Assembly: GCA_012959805.1 (NCBI GenBank)
Contig: DUCN01000074.1
Span: forward strand, 21,005-85,004
Origin: Myxococcales bacterium
GTDB lineage: Bacteria; Myxococcota_A; UBA9160; UBA4427
Direction: 5' to 3'
Length of the DNA stretch: 64,000 nt
Shown here in pieces: positions 17,506 through 24,385 of the stretch. How positions within the stretch are numbered: position 1 is the stretch's first letter; every line of letters begins with the position of its first letter. The notes under the pieces are model-generated. The model ran no database searches and was not told where the DNA came from. It was given only the letters and a program-made list of their open reading frames with translations. The position numbers and the translations under genes are program-made.

Positions 17506-18017
17506 TCAATCCACGATGAGTTCGAGCCCGAGCCTCTCGCCGTGTTCTTCGACATAACAACGCGTCCCGGCTTCCATCCGAACCGTGTAGCAATCCTCGA
17601 GGTGAAGGATCTGATCCCCCCTCGAAGCGCGCAGTCTCTTCGAGAACGAGAACGAATTCCGGAAAGCCAGGCCTGCGATCGGTCGCGCAACCGCGAAGCC
17701 AGACTTCGCCGTCTGCTTCGCTTGGCCCTTCAAACGGAGCGGTCGAGCACATCGGGGAACCACTCAAGAATCGCGCCCCGCCCCTCTCAACGTTCACTCC
17801 CAAGAAGCGGGAGCCCTATCTCGCATACGGCATCGGGGCTGAAGAACTCCTCGAGAGTACTCCACTGATCCTCTCTATAGGATTTCTCGAATGCAGCGGC
17901 ATGGGCGAGGAGGCGAGGGATATTGGACAAATCGCTCTCCTGGTACGGACCATCGTCCCCACTCGTCCGCAAGGTCTCGATCACGGCAGGGTCCACCTTG
18001 GGATGGATCATGAGCAT
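17506..18017 (-). pseudogene. SnoaL/NTF2-like protein, broken by a stop and two frameshifts
   Basis: Translations in three frames join into one NTF2-fold protein of about 165 residues. It opens at ATG 18017 (MLMIHPKVDP), runs through DQWSTLEEFFSPDAVCEIG, then meets an in-frame TGA at 17787-17789. It continues in the same frame as RGAILEWFPDVLDRSV, shifts frame near 17745 into the RPGFPEFVLVLEETARFEG part, and shifts again at a C6 run (17616-17621 on the plus strand) into the end, DQILHLEDCYTVRMEAG, terminating at 17506. SnoaL-like proteins are small cyclases or isomerases, or binding proteins. Three lesions between intact neighbours argue for decay. The C6 run alone could be a sequencing error, but the other two lesions are not in homopolymers. 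Confidence 0.7.
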
Positions 18018-18094
18018 ACCGCGATCGGCCGAGCCGCAAATTTCGACTAGACTTACGCATTCCCGGAAAGCACCGCCCGTCGGAAGGAGATCCC

Positions 18095-19042
18095 ATGCCC
18101 CATCCATTTCGATTCGGAGTTCAGATTCAAAGCTTGCCCATCGACAGTTGGCGCGATGATGTTCGTCAACTCGAAGCCATGGGTTTTGACTCGGTCTTCG
18201 TTCCGGATCATTTTGGGAACCAATGGGATCCAACCACTTCGATTGCCGCCATCGCCGGCGCGACCGAAAAACTGAATGTCGGATCACTCGTTTATGATGT
18301 CGACTATCGCCATCCCGTCGTCTTCGCAAAAGCCGCGGCCACCCTCCAGGTCATGTCTGCGGGTCGACACATTTTTGGTATCGGTGCAGGATGGATGGAG
18401 ACCGACTACGTCGAAGCGGGCATGCCCTATGACCGCCCGGGCATCCGTATCTCTCGTCTCGAAGAAGCGCTCAAGATCATTACGTCCATGTGGGAGAACG
18501 AGAAGACGACCTTCGACGGCGACTACTACTCGACGAAGGAAATCGCCCAGGCAACAGACCTTCAAGGCCAGCCTCGACCGCCAATTCTCATCGGTGGCGG
18601 CGGACCCCGTGTTCTGCGACTGGCCGGACGTTATGCAGACATCGTCGGCATCAACCCGAAACTCGTCGAAGGCAAGGTCACTAAAGACACGCCCGGCGAT
18701 AACGCTCCGGAACGAATTCTCGAAAAGATCGGATGGGTTCGCGAGGGTGCCGAAGCCGCTGGCCGAAATCCCGACGACATTGAATTTAATTCACTAAGCT
18801 TCGTAACGGCAATCATGGACGACCCGTCGCGTCTTCGAGCCGGAATCGCGGCCAACAGTGGAATGAGCGTCGAGCAAGTCGCAGACTGCCCGCTCTTCCT
18901 GACCGGATCGGCCCAGGAGATCCGGGAACGATTGGAAAAGCGGCGCGAAGAGACCGGGATCAGCTTCCTGGTCATTCAGGGCGGCGACAACGCCGTTCTC
19001 GAAAAATTCGCCAAGGAAATCGTTGGTCCACTCGCGGGCTGA
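18095..19042 (+). CDS. LLM class F420-dependent oxidoreductase
   Basis: A 315-residue luciferase-like (beta/alpha)8 barrel enzyme of the F420-using group (resembling the mycobacterial MSMEG_2516 type). Seen: the N-terminal GFDSVFVPDHFG block and the cofactor region FGIGAGW. The GGGGPRVLRLAGRYAD segment is typical of this subgroup. These enzymes transfer hydride with reduced deazaflavin; substrates are mostly unknown. An excellent AAGGAG site precedes the ATG. It heads a four-gene plus-strand run (LLM, SDR, SDR, AKR) with gaps of 77, 30 and 65 bases, probably one catabolic or redox operon. Confidence 0.85.
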   Translation: MPHPFRFGVQIQSLPIDSWRDDVRQLEAMGFDSVFVPDHFGNQWDPTTSIAAIAGATEKLNVGSLVYDVDYRHPVVFAKAAATLQVMSAGRHIFGIGAGWMETDYVEAGMPYDRPGIRISRLEEALKIITSMWENEKTTFDGDYYSTKEIAQATDLQGQPRPPILIGGGGPRVLRLAGRYADIVGINPKLVEGKVTKDTPGDNAPERILEKIGWVREGAEAAGRNPDDIEFNSLSFVTAIMDDPSRLRAGIAANSGMSVEQVADCPLFLTGSAQEIRERLEKRREETGISFLVIQGGDNAVLEKFAKEIVGPLAG

Positions 19043-19119
19043 CACACATGGAACGGATGCGCCCGAGCCCATCCACAACTTCGACCCAAACAGGGTCCAC
19101 ACTGAAAAAGGTAAATAAC

Positions 19120-19959
19120 ATGTCGACAGCCATTCATGCAGGCCATACCGCACTCGTCACAGGAGGCGCTTCGGGTCTCGGTCGGGCGACCGCCCTTCTT
19201 TTGGGACGCGAGGGCGCGCGGGTTTGCGTCGCCGATCTCGATGGTCCGGGCGCCAAAAAAGTTGCACAGGAAATCAAGGACTCCGGCGGCGAAGCGGTCG
19301 CCTGTGTCGGTGATGTGGCCACCGTCGAAGGAAATGACGCGATGGTTGCGACCACCCTCAAAGCCTTCGGTGCCCTCAACGTGGCGTACCTGAACGCAGG
19401 TATCGCGCGAGGCTCGACGATTCGCGGCGGCGATGTCGACGTCTGGGACCAGGTCATCGCCGTCGATCTTCGCGGTGTCTTTCTTGGCATGCGTGCCGTC
19501 ATCGAACCGATGGTCACCGCCGGCCAAGGCTCCATCATTTGCACCGCCTCCGTCGCCGGGCTACGCGGCGGCAACAACATGCCTTCGTATTTCGCTGCCA
19601 AGCATGGCGTCGTCGGTCTTGTCAAATCCGCGGCCGCGGAATTTGCGCCTCTCAACGTTCGCGTGAACGCTGTCTGCCCTGGCGTCATCGATACACCCAT
19701 CCTCGGACCGGCTCATGGTGTCGCGGCCGTCACGGACATGCTCGGGCAAGGTCATCTACTGGGGCGCGTCGGCCAACCCGACGAAGTCGCACAACTCGTC
19801 TCTTTCCTCGCCAGCGATCGATCTTCCTTCGTTACGGGCGCCGCCTATCCCGTCGATGGCGGTATGACGGCTGTGATCGGAGCCGGAGGTGCCGATCACA
19901 TGGACGAAGAAGATCGGCAGAAGCTCTTCGAACAACTCTCCGCAGCCGTTCCCAAATAG
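19120..19959 (+). CDS. SDR family oxidoreductase
   Basis: A 279-residue classical short-chain dehydrogenase. It has TGGASGLG, an Asp-containing ADLDG segment after beta-2 that favours NAD(H), a NAG motif, a catalytic Ser and YFAAK in the YxxxK position, and a PVDGGM ending. The start ATG 19120 is chosen because the first 24 codons of the longer frame (from 19048) have no family character and AAAAAGG lies just ahead of 19120. It is the second gene of the LLM-headed run. Confidence 0.85.
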   Translation: MSTAIHAGHTALVTGGASGLGRATALLLGREGARVCVADLDGPGAKKVAQEIKDSGGEAVACVGDVATVEGNDAMVATTLKAFGALNVAYLNAGIARGSTIRGGDVDVWDQVIAVDLRGVFLGMRAVIEPMVTAGQGSIICTASVAGLRGGNNMPSYFAAKHGVVGLVKSAAAEFAPLNVRVNAVCPGVIDTPILGPAHGVAAVTDMLGQGHLLGRVGQPDEVAQLVSFLASDRSSFVTGAAYPVDGGMTAVIGAGGADHMDEEDRQKLFEQLSAAVPK

Positions 19960-19989
19960 CGCACACCGACCCAATAGGGGGACATCGAC

Positions 19990-20790
19990 ATGGCCGACCG
20001 CCGCGAAACAGTGCTCATCACCGGCGCATCGAGTGGGATCGGATTGGAACTCGCGCGTATTTTCGCGAAGAATTTCTACGACCTCATCCTCGTTGCGCGA
20101 CGTGAAGCCGAGCTTCAGTCACTCGCCCAAAACTGTCGCATCGAATACGGCTCGCAGGTTCATGTCTTCCCGATGGATCTTCTCGTTCCAGACGCCTCTG
20201 CGAAGCTCGTCGGGCAGCTCAAAGACAGCGACCTTGAGGTCGACATCCTCGTCAACAACGCCGGGCTCATGGACATGGGCCGATTCGCGGAGATCGAGGT
20301 CGATCGACACGAACGGCTCTTGCAGCTGAATATCGTGGTCTTGACCTCGCTCACGCGCCTGCTGCTTCCGGCGATGATCCAGCGTGGACGAGGCCGGATC
20401 ATGAATGTCGCCTCGACATCATCCTTTCAGCCCGTCCCTTCGATCGCGCTCTACGCGGCCAGCAAGGCCTTCGTCTTGTCGCTTTCTGAATCGCTGTCCG
20501 AGGAGTTGAAGGGAACCGGGGTGACGGTGACAGCGCTGTGCCCAGGAATTACCAAGACGGACATGTACGATCGCGCTCATGCGGAGCACGACAGCGTGCA
20601 GTATTTGCCGCAGTTCTTTCTATCCAGCGTCGAGGATGTCGCTCGGGATGGATACGAGGCTTGTGTGGCGGGCCAAGCCGTCGTCGTACCCGGGATCCCC
20701 AACCAGGTGGTTGCGGGTGCAGTTGGACTTTATCCGCGCTGGTTGGTACGGGGCATCGGTGGCTTGCTCGGTCGAAGTTCGACGCGTTAG
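19990..20790 (+). CDS. SDR family NAD(P)-dependent oxidoreductase (DltE/YqjQ-like)
   Basis: A 266-residue short-chain dehydrogenase with TGASSGIG, an ARR segment after beta-2 (basic residues favour NADP(H)), NNAG and YAASK. The C-terminal part, which ends in a hydrophobic VAGAVGLYPRWLVRGIGG segment, resembles SDRs that associate with membranes or act on lipids. The substrate is not readable. An AGGGGGA site lies 5-10 bases before the ATG. It is third in the LLM/SDR/SDR/AKR run. Confidence 0.85.
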   Translation: MADRRETVLITGASSGIGLELARIFAKNFYDLILVARREAELQSLAQNCRIEYGSQVHVFPMDLLVPDASAKLVGQLKDSDLEVDILVNNAGLMDMGRFAEIEVDRHERLLQLNIVVLTSLTRLLLPAMIQRGRGRIMNVASTSSFQPVPSIALYAASKAFVLSLSESLSEELKGTGVTVTALCPGITKTDMYDRAHAEHDSVQYLPQFFLSSVEDVARDGYEACVAGQAVVVPGIPNQVVAGAVGLYPRWLVRGIGGLLGRSSTR

Positions 20791-20855
20791 GCCTCGTTCG
20801 ACAACAGTATGACTACGCCCAAATTGACCAACATGACTCAAGAAGGAGAAAACAC

Positions 20856-21908
20856 ATGGACCCGGAATCACCCTACGACGCAGTAAGCCGACGTAAGTTC
20901 ATGCAGGTCCTCGGCATGATCGGCGTCGGCGGGCGAACGCTTCTCGAGACCGGAAATGCGCGGGCCGCAGTCGATGCCGCCAAAGACGCCGCCGCTGGCG
21001 AGAAAACGTGGCCAAAGATGACCTATCGCAAGCTCGGTCGAACGGGCTGGAACGCGAGTCGGCTCGTCATGGGTTGTGGCGCCACGCTCATGTTTCGACA
21101 GAAGGACGCGCTTCTCAATGCGGCGTACGACGCCGGGGTGAATGTGTTCGATGTCGGCTATCGCGACTACTACCGGAATGCAGAGAAAAATCTCGCGCCC
21201 TTCTTGAGGAAGGTCCGAGACAAAGTCTTCCTGATCTCGAAGGCCCCTGCCGACCTCGACGTCGAACCAAATCAAATCGTCACCACAGCCCAGGCTAAAC
21301 AAGCCGCTCTGTCATGGGGTGAACGAATGAACGAGAGTCTTCGAGAGCTGCAAGTCGACCATGTCGACGCCTATTACTTGATGGCTTCCTATAACCCCTC
21401 ACTGATCGCGAGTGATGAGGTCTATCGCGTCTTCGAGAAAGCCAAGGAAGCAGGCAAGGTCTCGCATCTCGGGCTGAGTACGCATCGAAACGCCGAGAAG
21501 GTTCTCCTCGCCGCCGCCGAAACCCGCCGATACGACCTTGCGATGATCGCGATCACGCCGGCGGGTTGGTACGACTGGGAGAGCAAGGGCGTTCTCGCTG
21601 GAACAAAGAAGATGGCCGACCTCCGGCCGGTTCTCGAAAAGGCACGGGCCGCCGGTATCGGACTCGTCGGTATGAAAGCCGCCCGGCATCTGGCTGGCCT
21701 GCCCTACGTCGGTTGGTTCGACAAGCCCGATGCGTTCAGAGAATTCTATGACGAGAAGCTGTTGGCCGAGCCGTTGTCGCCCTTCCAGCGAACCTACGCC
21801 TTCGTTCTGGCGCATGGGCTCGATGTCGTGAACGCCGACATGTCATCTCTCACACATCTCGAGGAGAATGTCGCGGCCACCGTCGGCTCACCCAGCTACT
21901 TTGCGTGA
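20856..21908 (+). CDS. Aldo/keto reductase with Tat-type signal
   Basis: A 350-residue aldo/keto reductase. The N-terminus has a twin-arginine pattern, SRRKFMQVLG (residues 11-20), followed by a glycine-rich weakly hydrophobic segment and an Ala-rich stretch, so export by the Tat pathway is likely. The barrel opens with MTYRKLGRTGWNASRLVMG and has FDVGYRDYYRNAEK, where the usual catalytic Tyr region (DTA..Y) is altered, then HVDAYYL and a KVSHLGLSTH strand. AAGGAG lies 8 bases before ATG 20856, deciding the start. Exported AKRs of this kind are often found in deltaproteobacterial genomes. The function is unknown. Confidence 0.85.
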   Translation: MDPESPYDAVSRRKFMQVLGMIGVGGRTLLETGNARAAVDAAKDAAAGEKTWPKMTYRKLGRTGWNASRLVMGCGATLMFRQKDALLNAAYDAGVNVFDVGYRDYYRNAEKNLAPFLRKVRDKVFLISKAPADLDVEPNQIVTTAQAKQAALSWGERMNESLRELQVDHVDAYYLMASYNPSLIASDEVYRVFEKAKEAGKVSHLGLSTHRNAEKVLLAAAETRRYDLAMIAITPAGWYDWESKGVLAGTKKMADLRPVLEKARAAGIGLVGMKAARHLAGLPYVGWFDKPDAFREFYDEKLLAEPLSPFQRTYAFVLAHGLDVVNADMSSLTHLEENVAATVGSPSYFA

Positions 21909-21934
21909 TCCCGTTCGTCTGATCCCGTTCGCCT
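21907..21934. repeat. Two tandem copies of a 14-base unit at the end of the AKR gene
   Basis: GATCCCGTTCGTCT is followed directly by GATCCCGTTCGCCT (one mismatch), and then by a partial third copy beginning GATCGCG. It begins in the last base of the aldo/keto reductase stop codon and fills most of the short gap to the convergent acyl-CoA dehydrogenase. It does not form a terminator-like hairpin by eye and is probably a slipped-strand duplication. Confidence 0.6.
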
Positions 21935-21941
21935 GATCGCG

Positions 21942-23021
21942 CTACCAGTCCGCCAACTCGGCGGCCCGATTTTGATGAACCCGCGGCGTCCCCATAAAGA
22001 CGCGATCGAACATCGCTCGTTTGAACCAGATCTGCGTATCGCCTTCCCAGGTGAACCCGATGCCGCCATGGGCTTCCGTTGCATCCCGTGCGACCTGCTG
22101 ATAGCGCTCGGTGATATGACTCTTGGCGATCGCAGCGACGCGTTCGCTCTCCTCAGGAACATGATCCAGCGCATGGGCCGCATACCAATAGAGCGCGCGG
22201 GTCGGCTCGATCTCGACGGCCATATTCGCCAGTTGATGCTTCAGGGCCTGAAAATGGCCAATCGTCACTCCGAACTGCTCACGATTCTTGGCATACTCGA
22301 CACTCATTTCGACGAGCTTGGTTGCTCCACCGAAAGCGTCCGCGGAAATGAGAACCAGGCCCACATCGCGGACGCGCGCCGCCACCTCATCGCCACCCTC
22401 ATTCAGCATTTCAATCGGTGTGTTCTCGAAATTCACCCGGGCAATTCGTCGAGTGCGGTCCGCGCCTTCAACGCGCTGAATCTCGACGCCCGATGCGTTC
22501 CTTTCGACGACGCCGAAACGCCCGCCGGCCAGCCCAACAACGAAGAGATCCGCGTGTTCTCCAAACTCGACGATCTCTTTGGTTCCGGTGATGGTTTCGC
22601 CCGCCGCCATCTTCCAGGCTTCCGGAAGCCAACCCGCATCCTCTTCTGCAAGCGCGACAGTCGCCAACGCGTCACCGCTTGCAAGGCCAGGGAGCCAGCG
22701 ACCTTGCTGATCCGCATTCCCGGCCAGAGAAATCGCAAGGCTGGCCAGCGAATGGCTGAGATAGGGCACCGGCGCCGCAAGCGAACCCAGCGTTTCGGCG
22801 ACGACCGCCAGATCGAGAATTTCGAGTTCGCTACCCCCGTACTCTCCGGGAAGATGGATTCCGGCTAGACCTAACTCCGCAAGGCCCTTCCAGAGAACTG
22901 GGTCGTATCCAACTTCGTCGTCGAAGAGTTCTCGAAGGCGTGCCGGTGGGCATTCATTGTCAATGAATTGGGCCACCGTTTCTTGCAGCAAGCGTTGTTC
23001 ATCCGACAGATCAAAATCCAT
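21942..23021 (-). CDS. Acyl-CoA dehydrogenase, smaller subunit-type
   Basis: A 359-residue FAD-dependent acyl-CoA dehydrogenase that introduces a 2,3 double bond in an acyl-CoA. The N-terminal helical domain begins MDFDLSDEQRLLQ; the C-terminal domain has REQFGVTIGHFQALKH and the ATEAHGGIGFTWE block. It is shorter than its partner and lacks the clear (F/Y)(T/S)EP(G/N)(A/S)GSD flavin segment seen in the gene upstream. This is the pattern of heteromeric alpha2-beta2 dehydrogenases used for sterol side chains in mycobacteria, where only one subunit binds the flavin face fully. It starts 35 bases after the larger subunit, on the same strand. Confidence 0.9.
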   Translation of the reverse strand: MDFDLSDEQRLLQETVAQFIDNECPPARLRELFDDEVGYDPVLWKGLAELGLAGIHLPGEYGGSELEILDLAVVAETLGSLAAPVPYLSHSLASLAISLAGNADQQGRWLPGLASGDALATVALAEEDAGWLPEAWKMAAGETITGTKEIVEFGEHADLFVVGLAGGRFGVVERNASGVEIQRVEGADRTRRIARVNFENTPIEMLNEGGDEVAARVRDVGLVLISADAFGGATKLVEMSVEYAKNREQFGVTIGHFQALKHQLANMAVEIEPTRALYWYAAHALDHVPEESERVAAIAKSHITERYQQVARDATEAHGGIGFTWEGDTQIWFKRAMFDRVFMGTPRVHQNRAAELADW

Positions 23022-23056
23022 TTCATCCTACCCTTCTTACGCCGATTACCCTGTTT

Positions 23057-24268
23057 CTACTTGCTTCGATTCGCAGCCATGTCGCGCGGCAGACCCAGCC
23101 CACGCTCGGCAATCACGTTGCGCTGAACATTCGCCGTTCCGCCGGCAATGGCGATACCGAGGGAACCCATGTATTGGCTGAGCCAATTCGCCGTCGACGA
23201 GCCCGCCGTTCCCGTACCAAGCCCTGCGGCCAATGGCGCCCCAAGTCCGTCGTCGCCGAGAATCTCCATCGCGAGATGCGCGACCTTGTGCCCGATGTTG
23301 GTCGAATTCAGTTTGTTCATCATGGCGATGATCCCGGCATTCTCGTCCTTCAAGCCCTTGGACGTCTGCAGGAAACCCGAGTACTGGTGCGCCCGGATAT
23401 AGCCTTCGATCCGGACGAGTTCACGACGAACACCCGGATCCTCGATCGCCGGCTGCCCATCGATCTTTCGCGACTTGGCCAACGAAACGAGCCCACTCAA
23501 CAGCCCCAGAGACTGCGCAGCGTTTCCGATCGAGTTGCGCTCGTGTTTGAGAGTCGTGCGTGAAACCAACCAACCCTCTCCGCGCTTGCCAACAATCCAA
23601 TCTTTCGGTGTCCGCACATCGTTCAAGAAGACTTCGTTGAACTCCGAGGAGCCCGTCATCTGGCGAAGTGGCCTAACGTCGATGCCCTTCGTCTTCATGT
23701 CTATGAGCAGATAGGAGATGCCCGCGTGCTTCTTCTCGTCGGGCTCCGTGCGTACGAGACAGAACATGTAATCCGCACGCTGGGCACCGCTGGTCCAGAT
23801 TTTCTGACCGTTGATGACCCAATCATCGCCATCGAGTTCCCCCTTCGTCATGAGACTGGCGAGATCGCTACCCGAGCCGGGCTCGCTGTACCCCTGACAC
23901 CAGTTGATCTCACCGCGAATCGTCGGGCCAACAAATTTTTCCTTCTGCCACTCCTCGCCGCGATCGAGTAGCGTCGGCACGAGCATCATGGTTCCGATCC
24001 CGCGCGGCTCCATCGGTGCGCGGGCTTTCCCAAATTCCTCGCGAATCACCTGACCACGAAGCGCATCTGCAGACTGTTCGGATCCACCGTATTGCTTGGG
24101 AATATTTCGGCAGAGATAGCCCTCGGAGATGGCACGCTCCCGAAAGAGCCGGGCGCCATCCTCTCGAGGCATCTTGGCTTCATCGCCCGCAAGCGGCCAA
24201 TTCGCCGTCAGGAAGGTTTTCACTTCCTTGCGGTAGTCCTCTGTCTCCTGGCCATATGAGAGATCCAT
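23057..24268 (-). CDS. Acyl-CoA dehydrogenase, larger subunit-type
   Basis: A 403-residue acyl-CoA dehydrogenase. Seen: the flavin-binding block CQGYSEPGSGSDLASL and the GQKIWTSGAQRADYMFCLVRT strand. A C-terminal GIAIAGGTANVQRNVIAERGLGLPRD segment is typical of FadE proteins. ATG 24268 is chosen because TTGGAGG lies just upstream and the protein then begins MDLSYGQETEDYRKEV; a longer frame to 24373 has no family character. It probably pairs with the dehydrogenase at 21942-23021 as a heteromer acting on bulky or branched acyl-CoAs (inference). Confidence 0.9.
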   Translation of the reverse strand: MDLSYGQETEDYRKEVKTFLTANWPLAGDEAKMPREDGARLFRERAISEGYLCRNIPKQYGGSEQSADALRGQVIREEFGKARAPMEPRGIGTMMLVPTLLDRGEEWQKEKFVGPTIRGEINWCQGYSEPGSGSDLASLMTKGELDGDDWVINGQKIWTSGAQRADYMFCLVRTEPDEKKHAGISYLLIDMKTKGIDVRPLRQMTGSSEFNEVFLNDVRTPKDWIVGKRGEGWLVSRTTLKHERNSIGNAAQSLGLLSGLVSLAKSRKIDGQPAIEDPGVRRELVRIEGYIRAHQYSGFLQTSKGLKDENAGIIAMMNKLNSTNIGHKVAHLAMEILGDDGLGAPLAAGLGTGTAGSSTANWLSQYMGSLGIAIAGGTANVQRNVIAERGLGLPRDMAANRSK

Positions 24269-24385
24269 CGAAACCTCCAACGCACACCGCATAGCTCCCG
24301 AAGAATTGGGGAGCGAGGTGGGATTGGAAGTTTCGGACCCGCTGACACAAACGTCAACACCAGCTGGCGGCACTGCGAAGCACGA

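Noticed and set aside
17787..17789. TGA in the SnoaL-like gene as a possible selenocysteine codon
   Set aside because: It is not at a redox or catalytic position of the fold, and the same gene has two further frameshifts, so decay is the simpler reading.
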